DNA of 64,000 nt from Lineus longissimus (taxonomy: Eukaryota > Nemertea > Pilidiophora > Heteronemertea > Lineidae): positions 3,837,953-3,901,952 of the forward strand of contig NC_088324.1 of NCBI RefSeq assembly GCF_910592395.1. The letters are read 5' to 3'. The number at the start of each line of letters is the position of its first letter. The stretch's first letter is position 1. A program made the translations under genes and the position numbers. The notes below the pieces were generated by a model that was not told where the DNA came from, ran no database searches, and was given only the letters and a program-made list of their open reading frames with translations. Below, one piece after another: positions 11,981 to 25,158 of the stretch.

Positions 11981-12594
11981 CACCTCAGCTCAGTTTGTAG
12001 CTGAATTTAAAAGGGCTTCATCATGGCTTGAAGTTGATTGCCTGCGAGAACTGTAGGATCAATACTCTGCTAAAATCAATCCGGTCGAAATAAAAAGGTC
12101 GCCATTTTTCTCGATCATACGTCAGCGGGCAAGCAAACTCGCATTTTGCCAAAAGGCACGATCTCCAGCCTAATCCTCTCTACCTCTATTAGATTCTATG
12201 TTCAAAAGTCACTCTACATTATACATTGCGGCTTGTTCAAAATATAGTTTTTATCTTTTGGACGAACGGCTTGCCATATTTGTGAGGGTACCAATGATCT
12301 TGCCCAACTGCTCCTTGGTAATACCGGTGTTCATTGACGCCATAGTATTATCAAAACACTGTGAACGTCTCAGGGGTAAAACTCTCCTAGAGGTTTTGAC
12401 AAGTCAATATCTAGGCGCGTATTCTTTGCACTAAGTCACCAATTAGATGTGATGTAATGCGCCTCTCGACCATCAGTGACGTTTTTCAAACGCTCCTCAT
12501 TATCATGATGGTAATCTAACTCGTTCTTATTTTCAGATTGATCATTGTAAACTGACCCCTGTAATAATCAAATCATTCACTACAAGTAAAACCA

Positions 12595-12800
12595 TAGCGG
12601 CCACTCATGACTGTGGCACAGGTAACCCAATTCATAGCGGAAAGCCCACCTTCTTTTATTGCATTTTAAGTCACTTTATAGAAAACTTAGAGCCCAGTGC
12701 TTGTGATCACATCTACCTATTCTAGCGTACATGCTACACAGCCCAGCACATGAAATAATCTTAATGTAATGATTGGCAATTTAGGCGAGGTTATACTGTG
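12595..12800 (+). repeat. Second dispersed family (200-bp core), copy 1
   Basis: The core reads CATAGCGG, a TTGCATTTTAAGTCACTTTA block, AGAGCCCAGTGCTTGTGATC, and CTACACA with CAATTTAGGC. It recurs at 17030-17225, at 26895-27110, and in reverse at 25050-26500, where another element splits it. Confidence 0.7.
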
Positions 12801-12877
12801 TCCATGTACCGTTAGTTATAAGAAACGGTGACCTGACAGAGTGCTCGTTCATTTGGACCCCGTCTCTTTAAAGTAAT

Positions 12878-12912
12878 AGTCGGCTTTTTATTGCAGTATG
12901 TTTGTTCTTCTT
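12878..12912. repeat. Short exact repeat shared with 28836-28870
   Basis: A block of about 32 bases beginning TCGGCTTTTTATTGCAGTAT is identical in both places, followed by unrelated DNA. At 28.8 kb it abuts the 3' side of a LINE fragment, so it may be part of a repeat end. Confidence 0.5.
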
Positions 12913-13250
12913 CTAGTTAATCAGTAAACTATTTTTCTGAACGTGTTTGATGCTTTTCCAATTTTCTTTCAGCTCTTAGATAGTCGAAAAACGCGTTATT
13001 CGTTATTTTCAGTACGTGCAAGACCTCTCCCGCCCGCCACGTGAGTGCACGCCGCGATCCGAGTTCACCTCACCCCGCTATTAATTACACGCAACGTCAT
13101 TTCCATTTATCGTCACAGTTGCGGGGTAATCAAGCACCATCAGCGTGACACGTCGGAAAAATCGATACCAGCACCATGACATCATAGGGTAGATCCTAGC
13201 GCCAGGAAACGGGTGTTTTATCAGCAAATATATCATAATTATTCACAGTT
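12913..13250. other. Intergenic DNA, nothing recognised
   Basis: This is a somewhat GC-richer stretch (13020-13130) with no coding or repeat signal I can name. Confidence 0.35.
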
Positions 13251-13419
13251 AGAATTTCATGGTTCTAGCTATCAGCGTTCATGAGATATTGACAGAATAA
13301 GGTTTTCAAAGATGGGCCGCCTGGAGCAAAGAAAGTAGGTCAAATGGCTAAGATTTTTTAGCTCAGCTGACTAAGTCAGCCTAGCTTGTCAAAAAGGTTG
13401 TTCAGTGGCGTCCGTCTGT

Positions 13420-13453
<34 letters not shown>

Positions 13454-15228
13454 GTTAAACCCATGGTGCACATTTCGTAACCGTAAGACCTAGAGACTTC
13501 AATTTTGCATTTCTGGATACTTCTGGTCAAACTCTACTTTCAAAACAAAATTTGTCGCCATTCGACCTACTTCCTGCGAGCGAGAGTGCATGAAGGAAAC
13601 ACGCCTATATCGGCCTAGGAGCAGCAGAATTAGTCGAAATATGCTCTAATATTAAGATAAAATTCTTGAAAATCTATTTTATTGAGAAAAAGTTCAAAAC
13701 TTTAACAGGAGAGGGCGCTACCTGCCTTTTTATTATTTCTGCCGATTCAAATTCCCGCCCGATGACGTCAGCCATCAATGAAGTCTCCTATTTGTCAGTT
13801 CTCAAAACATGGCAGCTACACAGCAAAAGCAGTAGCTCCAGGAATAAATCACTGTTCACTTCAGCTTCGTAATCGATTGTACCCCCACTTTATTGTGTTT
13901 TGTGTGGTGTTCCTATTCAATCAACGATGTAAGGCCTTTTTATGTTGGTTTTAATTGAGAAGGTGCATTATAAGCGGCGTACGAGATACCGAAGCGGAGA
14001 CAAAATGGCGGCATGTTGTTTACGCCATGTGCAATAATCTTGGAGCTCAATGACACTCAAGTACCCAATTTTCTGCTTAAAAATGAGTCTGGTAGGCGAT
14101 ATTATCACTAGTTTGTTTCAGTGGCAGTCATAAGGTCTTTAGGGACTAATTTCAGAAATTAGTTCTTGAAAATTTGGCCCCATTTCTGTGAAAACGATAT
14201 CGGAAGTGCATGCTCTGTTCGCGATGACATCGCCGATGTATTTTGAAGTGGAGAATTCCCACAGTATGTGCAGTGAATCGGCATGATTCTGTTCGCCTAT
14301 TAAGTTTTAGTTCTACGATTCTTTCATGAGTAAAAAGTAGACATTCTAAGCAATACAATAATGTCACTCCCAGAAAAATTGATTGGAAATTGAGGGAGCT
14401 ACGGCATTCTGTTCGGCAACTGGCAGCGCTGAAAAAATACATTGCATACTGCATGTACAATACCAAATGGCACATTTTAAAAAGCGCTCATTGGACAACG
14501 TAGGGAATCACCAGAAATGCCGTCATCGCTGGTCTAAATAGAAAACTACGGTGGCCCAGTAGAGCACAAGAAAAGGTTTAGCATTAACTTCGTCATGCAA
14601 GCTTCAGCAACAGAACGATTTCTCATGAATGATTTATTTGATCATCATCAGCTTGTTTCCCCTGATAGATAAAAAAAATGATTTACAATTTCCATCAAAG
14701 TTTTCTATTTTGTGTATAGTCACATGTTATCTAACTGGCAAGGAGCCAAGCAGTTTTGAATATTCGCGGGAAAATACTTCGTACTTGTAAACGAGGCTAT
14801 GACAATGAGTATCCTCATTCATGGCATAAACTTCATGTTTCGGTAAATATTTTCATACGATGATTTCACCCGAATTATGGTCAGGATTGAGGAATGAACA
14901 GTGGCATAATTATGTCAACCAAAAACATTGGTGCCGTAGTGAACGCAAGGGGATATCAAATACCATGGAGCATGCCATTTTCATGCATAATGAACTAAAC
15001 ACCGGGAAGATATTAATGATGTTAACTCAGCTGAGCGCCAGGCCCTTGGGCCTCTTGTTGGTATATCAAGTCATGTTGCCATAAGACCTCCACGCACGAA
15101 CTTTCAGCTTTCTAGACTCAAGAGCAAACGTGCCACCATTGTTGACGGACGGACCACGCCAGACGCCGGACGACATACGACGCACGACGGACAAGACGTG
15201 ACGATATAAGCTCATCCAGGTGAGCTGA
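13250..15228. repeat. Region bounded by two opposed ends of the GTC-rich repeat family
   Basis: The left end at about 13355 reads TTTAGCTCAGCTGACTAAGT and then GGCGTCCGTC with (CATC)n at 13418-13446. The right end (15100-15228), in reverse orientation, carries GACGGACGGACC, GACGACATACGACG and a GCTCATCCAGGTGAGCTGAT hairpin-like terminus. The interior (13460-15090) holds no recognised gene. Two diverged copies facing each other would look the same as one element with long inverted ends. A TACGGTGGCCCAGTAGAG at about 14548 resembles the terminus of the palindromic element at 44418. Confidence 0.55.
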
Positions 15229-17020
15229 TAAACGTTTTTTATAATACTTTTGAAGTACTATCTTCAAATAGTAATATTTTCATCATCATTAAGAAATACG
15301 TGTAGTACTATTTTCATTATCATTCAACACGGAAATTTTTTTATCTGAACGTTTGAATGCGATTATGGAGGACGCTAACCATGATTTCAGCCCATGCCTT
15401 TCCTAACTTTTCGAGGGCAGTGTATACTTTTAGTGAACCTATCTTGAGGGAAATGTACTGGATACAAAAAAAAAACGCAAACAAAACAATGTATAGTATA
15501 TCAACAGATTTTTCACTTTTTCATTTTTTTCTAAGCTCCGTAACCTTCATTCTACACTGTTACATAAAGGTGCCGTATTCAGTATTCGAAGGATTACGTG
15601 GCATCATAATGTTTACCTAACGAGATATTTCCCAAGCCCAGATATCGGTGATCAATCAGTTGTCAAAATTGCAAAACAATTATCTTTGCTTCATATTTCC
15701 CTTTGGACATTATTTCTAAAGGAATAACAGTAGATCTGACATCCTTTCTACCCAACCCGAACTCGGGAGTAAAAAATATCAACTCCGTTACCATGGTGAC
15801 TGATTATTATACACTCGTACACCAAAAGATACGAAATAGTGTCCTCAAATTCAATCTCCTACGCGTAAAGTAAAGAGGCAAATAGTAAAACCTGTAAGAA
15901 TTTAAACTTATTTGGCATATCCGTGTGATAGCCATTGTCTCGAATTCAGTGGCACATGTTAAAATCTGATATGAATTATAAAACTAGAAATTCCGTCACT
16001 ATAACAGCGAATGACCTGCATACAGACGATATCTGATTGGCGCCAATGGTGACGACTGTCATGGCTGTTTCTCTTTGAAAACGATGACCAAGCTGACTGA
16101 TTTATTAGAATAAATATTTGCATTATCTGGTGCATCCCGTTAATACTGTCGAATACTAAGTACACTAATTCCTCATATACCGGTAGAGTGCACAAATGTT
16201 TTATAGATGAAGACGATGCTAATCACGCTGTAAGAGCAAACTTGTGAAATTTGAATACGTCACAAGTTTCTACCTTGATACTTCCAAATTTCTAAAAGCA
16301 GCCGCTTCGATAAGGTAAACTCAGTTTTTTCCGGCTGCCTTTGAGACTAACACGATAGTCCAATCTCTCGTCTGTTTGTGGTCGGCCACAGCTAGACGGG
16401 CGTCTCATTCGTAGGAACGCTATTCCACAGCTCTATTGATTGAGAACGAGCTAGGCACGCTTCTTATAGAATTCTCTTAGCATAGCAAGTGAGATTTCAT
16501 TTTGCTAACAGAATGCGATTGATTGAAAAGAATTTGGTTTGGTATCAGCATAGGGAAGACGATATCTACAAGGAACATTTATATGAGGTTGTGAACAAAT
16601 AAAATATTTTTCGCGAACAGTATTACATGAAGCAGATTTTCAAGTCAAAGAGAATTATATATAGAAAGAATAGATCTTCACCTTGTTCACTGCAGACTCC
16701 AAGCACATGACTTGTTCAAGTTTTAACTCCTGCACATATTAAATTGACGAGTGTTTTAATAAAATGCATTTATTAAACTGTGGAATCGAGGATTCCATAA
16801 ACCAAAAAAATTGACCTATAGATCTTGGCGAGAAAATTATATCATTACTTCTAAGAACAAATTGTATAAGGCAATAAGCACCTCGACGACATTGATTCAC
16901 TTGGTCATGGTGTGGACGGTTCAATTACCTCCGGTTGCGACCATGACAACCCTGGTATTTAGTCTTGATCTCCTGCATTCTGCGGCGAGGAATTAGGAAA
17001 TATTACAAAACAGTTATGTT
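15229..17020. other. Intergenic DNA, no gene recognised
   Basis: Only short frames without domain resemblance are present. No inverted or tandem repeat of note was seen by eye. Confidence 0.4.
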
Positions 17021-17029
17021 TGTGTAATC

Positions 17030-17225
17030 ATGGCGGACAGTCATGACAGTGCACACAGGTAACGATCGCTGACAGTCTGCCTTCTATTTTTGCATTTTAA
17101 GACACTTCGTTAAATACTTTGAGCCTAGTGCCTGTTATCACGTCTGCCTATTCTGGTGCATATGCTGCACAACACGTGCAATGATCTTCACAACTTAGGC
17201 AGATATGGTAGAAAGAAGCGCAATT
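17030..17225 (+). repeat. Second dispersed family (200-bp core), copy 2
   Basis: Colinear with 12595-12800 and 26895-27110: TTTTTGCATTTTAAGACACTT, GAGCCTAGTGCCTGTTATCA, ATTCTGGTGCATATGCTGCA, CAACTTAGGCAGATATGGTA. It is diverged by substitutions but keeps its order. Confidence 0.7.
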
Positions 17226-18127
17226 TCTACCCTAAATCTTCATATTCTGTCCGAATCCCCACCCTGGTTGTGCGGTGATGTGTGGCGTGTATCTTCATTT
17301 AGAGACGCCCAATCGAAATGTTGTGAGAATCATATACTCACTGGAGTATACCTGGGACCAATCGGGAGATTTGGATGGCATGGCTTTTGATTGGCTTGTC
17401 ACAACAATAACACTTAAAGCATTTTTTAACCGCAGACAGGCATTTGGCGAATCAGCTTGGTCTACTCTTGATGAAGAGTTCCTGGTCTCTCAGACTCTGC
17501 AAATTTAAAATGAACTATAGGGGTGTTCGGAGTTCGCGCGGCAAACGAAAGGGCTTCCCCGTAGTGATTTGATATGCACAATTGTCACGTGACCCACATG
17601 CACAACTTTTACCATCACCTAAATTAGTACATCATACGAATCTGTATTTTGCCTTCTGACTGAAGGAGGAATTATTACAAATATTATCCAACATTGATAT
17701 CGATTAGGCTGTTTCTCAAGAAAATGACCGCGGCAGTAGAATAAGAGATATAGGCGTCTCGGGCAATGACCTTTTAATCACAGATGACACGACTTGCTGT
17801 TTTTAGGGCTTTTTCTGAGGTCTCAAATGCAGCAACATATTTTTTGAGTATGATCTTTTTATACAATAAATCAGTTAACTGTTGGATGATACTGCGATAT
17901 ACATTCGAGCAAACGTCTCTGTGCGGTGGTACAGGCAACGTACCTGTAATAAAGTTTTAAGTCGTTTTCCCTTTAAAACTGTACTTTCTACATGCTCATA
18001 ACTTTTTCCGAGACGTAATCTGGGAGGAACGCTTTCAAAGACAAATAGACCTATCCTAGCCTGTCAAACCATGAAATTTTCGTTGTACGCTATGCATGAT
18101 AATTTCAGGGATTGGGGGGTCTGAAGT
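17226..18127. other. Intergenic DNA, nothing recognised
   Basis: Short frames between 17205 and 17508 show no recognisable protein and are probably chance. A run of 12-14 Gs lies at 18131-18144. Confidence 0.35.
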
Positions 18128-18990
18128 TAGGGGGGGGGGGGGGTTTTTGACGGCTTTTAACCCGCGAGTCAGCTTTTTCACCACGACTTGTTAAATGGAG
18201 CCTCAAAACCACATAGGTAAGCCAATTGGACTGAAACTTCATCATTTTCTTCATTTTAAACACACCTTATTCTCAATTTCAGAAAAATTATATCTTAAAT
18301 GGAAAATACCATTCAACCATCTCAAACTGAATTTCTATTGTGTACAACCGCGTGACCTAGTAGAAGGAGGTTTTCGGTTGTGGTTACAACGAATGAATGT
18401 TGTTTAAGAAAAGAATTTAATTTCAAGCAACGGGATGTGATTCAATCTTATTTTGAACATATTTTAACTGAAATATGAAGAAAGAAAAAAATAGGCATTC
18501 TCTGGGATACCACCTTTTCTTAGCTTTTCTGGACCCACAATCTGTATTCTCAATCGCGGACTCGTCAACGCCTCGAGGAGGATTATTTTCAAAAATCTTG
18601 ATCCAAAGGGGTTAAATTCACCATATTATACAATGATATCATCTTTTCGAATGGCCATGATTGAAAAAATATACAGAAATCAGATGAAAAGCATCAAGTT
18701 TGAGGATAGGAACAAGGATAGGGTTGATCGGGCAAAAAATGTACTCATGCCCTGCTCGCACACCCCTCTGCCCGCATAAAATCCCCCGGGGGGATTTTTG
18801 ACGGCTTTTAACCTGCGAGTCGGCTTTTTCCGAGACATAAGTTCCACATAAGTAAGCCAATTGGACTGAAACTTCATCATTTTCTTATTTTTAAACACAC
18901 CTTATTCTCAATTTTAGAAAAATTATATCTTAAACGGAAAATACCATTCAACTGGTATGGTGAGACCACGCATTGATCTCAAACTGAACT
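18128..18990 (+). repeat. Direct repeat, two ~200-bp copies (18128-18330 and 18784-18990)
   Basis: Both copies start after a G- or C-rich run with TTTTTGACGGCTTTTAACC. They continue through TAAGCCAATTGGACTGAAAC, ACACACCTTATTCTCAATTT and GGAAAATACCATTCAAC. The offset is about 654 bp. The second copy carries an extra GGTATGGTGAGACCACGCAT insertion before the shared CTCAAACTGAA block. The intervening DNA has no gene. Confidence 0.75.
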
Positions 18991-19784
18991 GGTTTAATAC
19001 AGGTGCGTGACCTACACCTTACCGACTGCCTCCAAACGCCGTGAAAATCAATTCCAGGTAAAGGAGATACCATTCGTCATGTAAAAAATCCATTCAGTGA
19101 AACTCAAAATTTCCTGTATGTGTCAGTGAAATGTCTCTTTGAAATGAAGGGGAAGTTCATATAAGTTGCCTGTTTATGCAAAAAATCGCACCACTGTAGA
19201 ACAACAATATTTCGCGTGCAGGATATTTTCGCGAATAGGTCATGATCGCGAAAATATTCTGCCGCGAAAATCACTTGCTATTCAGCAATAATTCCATGTC
19301 ATAGTTGGCTTGTTTCCACAGGTATTTCATCCAGCTGGGCCCTACAAGTATGTCGATCTCAGCTATACACGACGAGGTGATTAATGAGATACCGCGTATG
19401 CCCTGTGCAATTAGCACGTATCATAATCACACCAAACAAACATAAATTCCACACCTCTTCAATAAATTCTGCCTAATTAAAGCAAATCTTTGTCTTAATT
19501 ACTCCATACATTGAGACATGCTGACAGTGAATTTGAGTATACATGTACTTTTTCACCTAGAGCCACATATTAGGAGCTGTTGGTCAAAATATACAATTTT
19601 CAATTCATTGGCGGAAAAAATTCTGGACTCGCGAAAATATTCTGCTACAAATATGTCAATCGCCCAGCATTCGCGAAAGACTAATGCAGCGAAAATGTTC
19701 TGTTTTACAGTAATTGCTTCTATAGACTTCTCCAAATATGCATTATTAGACCATATCCACAACTCCGTGGATATGGTCTATTGT
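18991..19784. other. Intergenic DNA, nothing recognised
   Basis: A small inverted repeat (GACCATATCCAC / GTGGATATGGTC) lies at 19749-19780. No coding signal is supported. Confidence 0.4.
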
Positions 19785-21410
19785 TTTTACTGAGCCGATC
19801 GCCAGGACCCGAGGAATGTGGTTTTCGACACGTATCTCCGAAACTGCCGCACGGAACGACCTGAAATTTGACTAGGTTACGTTTCATAACCTGCTAACGA
19901 ACAACGTGTACTTTATTTTTGCAACCGTTGCTTACTTTTTTAGTTTTCGGGTGATTTTTGATGAAAATCGCCGGTTCTGAACCGTTCCGGTAATATCACT
20001 GCCTCCCGCGTTTTTACCGATTAGGCAAGTTGCTCAACGTTGATCTGTCCCCGACCTGAACAGGTGGGAGGATACCCGCTACATGGAAGAGCCAACAGAC
20101 ATTTCGTCTACGCATTCTAGACTGGGTGAGTGTGAATTTTTCGTGATTGTAATCGCCCTCAAATTTGTGTTGAAACACTGCATCAGACAAAATTAACTCA
20201 TCAGAGGTCAAGAAAAGGATCTTAAGAATATATATTCGCTGTTAGTTTTGGTGATTATAGGGAGCACGTCCATCTTTTGAGGCAAACTTGTCATCCGAAA
20301 GTTTCCAGATCCCCGCAATGGCGGATATACATTCATCAAAAAAATTACGAATTCGGGCAAGTTTCATCAAACTGTGCGCCTTAAACACCTAAGGATGTCT
20401 CAAAATCACCCAGACTCTACACATGAGATATACCTTCACTGAAAATAATTGCTGAAACCTCGCTTAACGTGTCGCGAGTGCTGAAAGCAACAGTTTTGGA
20501 GATCGTTTTTCTGTACATCCTGCTCACTCCTGTAGAAATGTACAGTAAAGCACGTATACACGTGCAGTGTAAATGGACACACGAATGTACACACCCTCTG
20601 AAAATATTGTCAGCAAAGGTGATAAGTGTTTGTTCTGAATTATGACAATGAAATTCATAGACTATTAGCAGGTAGTCAGTGTCTGTTGGTCTGAATAATG
20701 AATGATAAATCTTCTGGTGAAGTTAAAATATTTCCTCGCTCTGTTTTACAGCCTGACGGGGATGATCAGCATCTGTTCTGTTCTGCGACCGCATCAGTCA
20801 CGGATATAGGAGCCTTGACCACGAGGAGCTGATGAGGCAAAGTCGTATAACCGTCTTAACCTTGACATCGGTGCAGTGCTGAATGTGCCGTCCGAAGACA
20901 AACCAGTATAATATTCCAGCCGTATTTCGTTCTTTTTCACTGTAATACTTTTACTTCAAAAAGACTGAATAAATAAACCTACTGTGGCAGTTACATAGTT
21001 TAAAAAGATATTATTGCATGTTACGTTTTTACTCTTAGTGCTGATCGGTCATACCCTTTGGGCCTGGCCGTAACCTTGCATACTGGTTGTCTCGATGCCG
21101 TATGCTATGACCATGTATATATCTACTGGACTGGTTTGTTGCACCATGTCGGAGGAATTTTATGTAGAGATCAAGACACTTCCCTCGCATCACAATCTAC
21201 ACCTCAAAAGAATGGTTGTAAAAATCCTTTGCCATGATTCCCGGTTGCCCCTATGTTGTGACCATGCATGCATCAATGGCCTGGGATGTTGCAACCTACA
21301 CTTCAAAGGAATGCGAAGTCTAAATCACATTTATTTGTTGTCCCCAGGTTGTGACTTTCCTAACAGCAATTGCAGACCATATCCCTGGTGATAGTGTTTT
21401 GTCATCTTAA
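19785..21410 (+). repeat. Dispersed long repeat family, copy at 20 kb
   Basis: It begins TATTGTTTTTACTGAGC and runs through CCGATTAGGCAAGTTGCTCA, ACACTGCATCAGACAA and TTTTACAGC, then the TGACCATG...CAACCTACACTTCAAAGGAA subrepeats. It is colinear with 55255-57120. Its second half is the reverse complement of the repeats at 9.5-10.4 kb and 43.0-43.9 kb. The TTTTACAG in both full copies could be a relic splice acceptor, but no protein is recognised. Confidence 0.7.
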
Positions 21411-22205
21411 AAATGAGCACCAGGACAAAGCACCAAAAACCTGCCACTTAAGATCAGATCAGAAGTTACCTACGTGGTGCCAGTACCCACAAGTGCATGA
21501 TTGACACCTAGATCATTTGAAAAAAAAATTGGCAGCAGAACCATGTGTGCATGGAGGGAGGTATTATAATATAAATACTGTGGAGACGCAATGTATTATT
21601 GGTCGTCCCAACATTGGGAGCTTTCATCCCCGATGGCCAACTGGTTTCCCTCACTCGACCAGAAAACTCATCAAAAGATACGAAAGATGTTGAGATTCAG
21701 ATTACATTTGCTTGTTGTCTGCTGGATTCTGACCATCCATATGCTGAGTTGTTGCAGTCCCAGAACCATCGCTAATTCTAGTATTTATGATGCACCTACT
21801 GTCACAACCTAATTCAGCTGGTTATTCAGGGTTATTTGCCTCTGATTTATCTGGTTATATCCTGGTGCAAACCTAATTTCTCAACATGACAAAATACTTT
21901 CACCAGGGATATGGTCTGCAATTTGCTGTTAGGCGAATTGCCCAATACTAGTTAGTGGTTAATGCTGCTGGCTACCGCGCAATGGTAGTTGATAAAGCTT
22001 GGCATCAGTGAAACCATGTAACCAGTGATAAACTTTGGAATAGTCAGTACTAAACCGTGGAATCACTGTGCAGGTACCGCGTGAAATCGGGCGCGTTCCT
22101 TCCACGATTTATACCCTCCCAACTGCCAATCTCGTCCCAGCTGACTTTATTGATAGCAATTTGACAGAACTACAGCTCAGAAACGAAGTTTGTCAAGTCC
22201 TTTTT
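21411..22205. other. Intergenic DNA, nothing recognised
   Basis: A GTTGTGACTTTCCTAACAGC-type repeat border lies at the left edge, and a GGGATATGGTCTGCAATTTG segment at 21907 is the reverse of a segment at 21366-21390. No gene is supported. Confidence 0.35.
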
Positions 22206-22256
22206 AGCTCACCTCTTAGCAGAGGTGAGCTTATCCCATACCGTGGCGTCCGTCGT

Positions 22257-22315
<59 letters not shown>

Positions 22316-23230
22316 CGTCGTCCGTTAGCAGGGCACGTTTCGTAACTGTTAGAGCTATTGAGTTGAAACTTAGTACACATGTACCCTTATGTAATGACAC
22401 CTTGGAGACCAAGTTTCGGTTTGATTCGTTTCATGGTTTGGCCACCAGGGGGCCAAACGTTAAAAGTGAAAATATGCAATATCTCCCTTAATAGTAGTCG
22501 GGAAATTTTGAAAAAAATATGGTAGGTACTTCTAGCAAAGGTGCATCATATATCCTCCGGGTTTTTGATTTGACCTCCTTTTCAAGGTCACAGAGGTCAA
22601 ATGGTGTAAATTAGCCGTTAGGATGTAACGATGGCACGTTTCTAAACTGCAATGACTATTGATACCAAATTTGGTACACATTTACCCCTTAGTCAGGTGA
22701 TCTCAGGGACCAAAGTTTGGTCCAATATGATTCACCACTTGACCACCAGGGGGCAAAATCCAAAAACCTTAAAAATGTGATTATTCCTTAACTTCTTGCC
22801 CGATTGCCACCAATTTGATATCATGGGTACATCTAACCACCATACAGTATATGTCACACAGGTTTTTAATTTGACCTTCTTGTCAAGGTCACAGAGGTCA
22901 AATGGCGTAAATTCGCCGTCAGACCGTTACTATGGCACGTTTCTTAACTGCAATGACTATTGATCACAAATTAAGTACACATGTACCCCTTGGTCAGGTG
23001 ATCTCAGGTACCGAAGTTTGATTTGCCGTTTGGCCTCCAGGGAGGGGGCCAAATCCTAAATTCTTCAAAATGCCATTATTCCTAGTAATGACTTGCCCGA
23101 TTGGCACCAATTTTATATCATAGGTACATCTAATTCTAACAACCATTCAATGTGTCACCCGGGTCTTCTTTGATTTGACCTACTTTTCAAGGTCACAGAG
23201 GTCGAATGTACTGTAAATTGGCCATTTTGG
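22206..23230 (+). repeat. GTC-rich dispersed element with three 301-bp tandem units
   Basis: The terminus is an imperfect hairpin, AGCTCACCTCTTAGCAGAGG with its complement. The (CGT)n microsatellite at 22250-22320 follows. CACGTTT then recurs at 22334, 22635 and 22936, which is exactly 301 bp apart each time. Each unit contains TACACATNTACCC, GTCAGGTGATCTCAGG, ACCAGGGGGC and TCAAGGTCACAGAGGTC. No protein is encoded; the long Arg or Ser frames across the microsatellite are artefacts of the triplet. Related ends lie at 2820-2897, 13355, 15100-15228 and 31560-31640. Confidence 0.8.
22250..22320. repeat. (CGT)n microsatellite
   Basis: About 18 uninterrupted CGT triplets are bounded by CGTC-CGTCGTC variants. 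They form part of the GTC-rich repeat terminus. Confidence 0.95.
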
Positions 23231-25050
23231 GGAAATTGTAATTGCTTGGACCTACATCAAACCTAACACTACATGACACAAGACCATGCTCTTTATCCAT
23301 CTTTCCTCCACATGAGGTGAGCACAATGGCCCTGGCCATTTCATTTGGTGCACTGAGAGCGAGTTTATTCTCGGTCAACCAAGTTCCGATGTTGCCTTTG
23401 CACTCCTCTATTTTTAGATACCATATTTTTATATACCCCCCGGCAGTCGAATTCAATATAATTTTTTGAACCCACATCTTTGAGGGAAAAGTAAAATACA
23501 TTATATAAATACAATGGATTAGACATTACATACCTCGCAATTAAAAAAAAATACATTTCGACAGCTTAAAAACGTTTCAATAGAAGCCTATCAATATCAA
23601 GCTGGACGCCCCCGTTGTTATAGGTAGAGGAGTGAATGAGGGACCGAATAGAATCCACGGTCCCATTTGGAGTGACCCCAGACATCTTCGCCGTCCCCAC
23701 TCACCACTATCAAAACGTACATCCATCGGAGAGCGTCCAGCTTTTACAATTCGGCCAAATAGTATGTGTGGGCAGCATTCCCCACTCAAGAGGTATTTAG
23801 ATAAAATTTTACGGTAACACATTGAGTACACAGAGTTAGAAAGCACCACTCGTTTAAACAGATTGCATTGTTTCTTTAACAATAGGTCCCCAATTAGGGG
23901 AATACCAATTTATTATTAAATTTTATTTTTTAGTATTAAATGAGTCGATCGACATCACCTGCCTAACCCTAAAGTGTTCATACAATTTATCTGGCCACTT
24001 GTTAGAAACATGGAAACATAAATACATGATTTAGCTCATCCTCACGGACGAGCTTGGGACGCTGTCCTGCAACCTCGAAAACCTAGAACCTTGGTAGAGT
24101 AATGCCGTTTTGTGATCGCCGCTTCACCCTTGTTGCCTACCGCGAATCATGTAGCCTTGCACAAGGCAAAATTGTTGGATAAAAAATGCTGACAAATTTC
24201 TTGTTATAGTGATTAAACAGGGCAATTGTGGGAACTACCTAAGATGTAGCAAAGCGAGGATGAGGTTTTGTGATCGAGTGTCCACATCTTATACAAAGCA
24301 AGTCGGAGGTTTTCAGCCACGTTTTCGTGTTATCCATACTAGTCGATTTCGTGACGGTATAAACAAAGACAAACGCGATATCTTTGTCCGGTTCAAGGGA
24401 GAGCTACAAATATAACAATTAACTGGACAGATTCGTAAATAAGCTTTAAAGTACGACTACTTCCAATGGCTTTCTGACAGTCTCTAGTCTCTTCAAGCCG
24501 AGATTTAGTCACTAAGCAGTAATCTCTCTCCTCACACCACTAGTGATCATCGCTACTGGTAAAGGTCATCCTGAACAAATACCTCGATGCATATCCCTCC
24601 CTCATTATCCAACCTCATTTCCTTACCCAGACACACAGTGCATTCTTCATTATTAGTGTCCCAGCGTCGCTGAATGCACAGCCTAATCTCTTCCGACATT
24701 CACATCCTGACCGCGCATTCTTTATTACTCTGACTGAGAGCAAGGGTGACGTGTGTCCAAGCTGGTGTCAAATACATTATTAGAAAAGTCATGCAGACGC
24801 ATGTGCATGTAGTTCAACACGACGTTAGATCTCAGGCAGATTTCGGGCGTGATCAGGAGTTTGACCGGTGTGGGTCGATACGGACGCCCAAAAAGACAAT
24901 AGAGAGTTTGAGATCCGCAACCAATAGCAAAACTCAAACGTATACTTATAAACAGCTCAAACACATATGTTAATAAGTTTATATCGATGAAGCTGTCCTA
25001 AATAAGAGGTGAAATCAATGTATTTGTAGGCCTACGCCAAATTACGGGTA
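23231..25050. other. Intergenic DNA, no gene recognised
   Basis: Frames at 23193-23501, 23577-23882 and 24746-24973 are on both strands and overlap one another, with no domain resemblance. A GGTGAGCACAATGGNC segment at about 23314 recurs at 38223. Confidence 0.4.
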
Positions 25051-25158
25051 CAAATTGCGCTTATATCTACCATATCTGCCTAAGTTGTGATTATCATCGC
25101 ACGTGCTGTGTGGTGCAGCATGTACACCAGAATGGGAAGATGTAATAACATGCACTTG

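Noticed and set aside
12198-12434. 78-aa frame
   Set aside because: No recognisable protein features or neighbouring exons; consistent with chance in AT-rich DNA.
22209-22491. Long Arg-rich and Ser-rich frames on both strands
   Set aside because: They are translations of a (CGT)n microsatellite in all frames, not genes.
23193-23882. Overlapping 100-aa frames on both strands
   Set aside because: They overlap one another in antisense, show no domain, and have no splice context.
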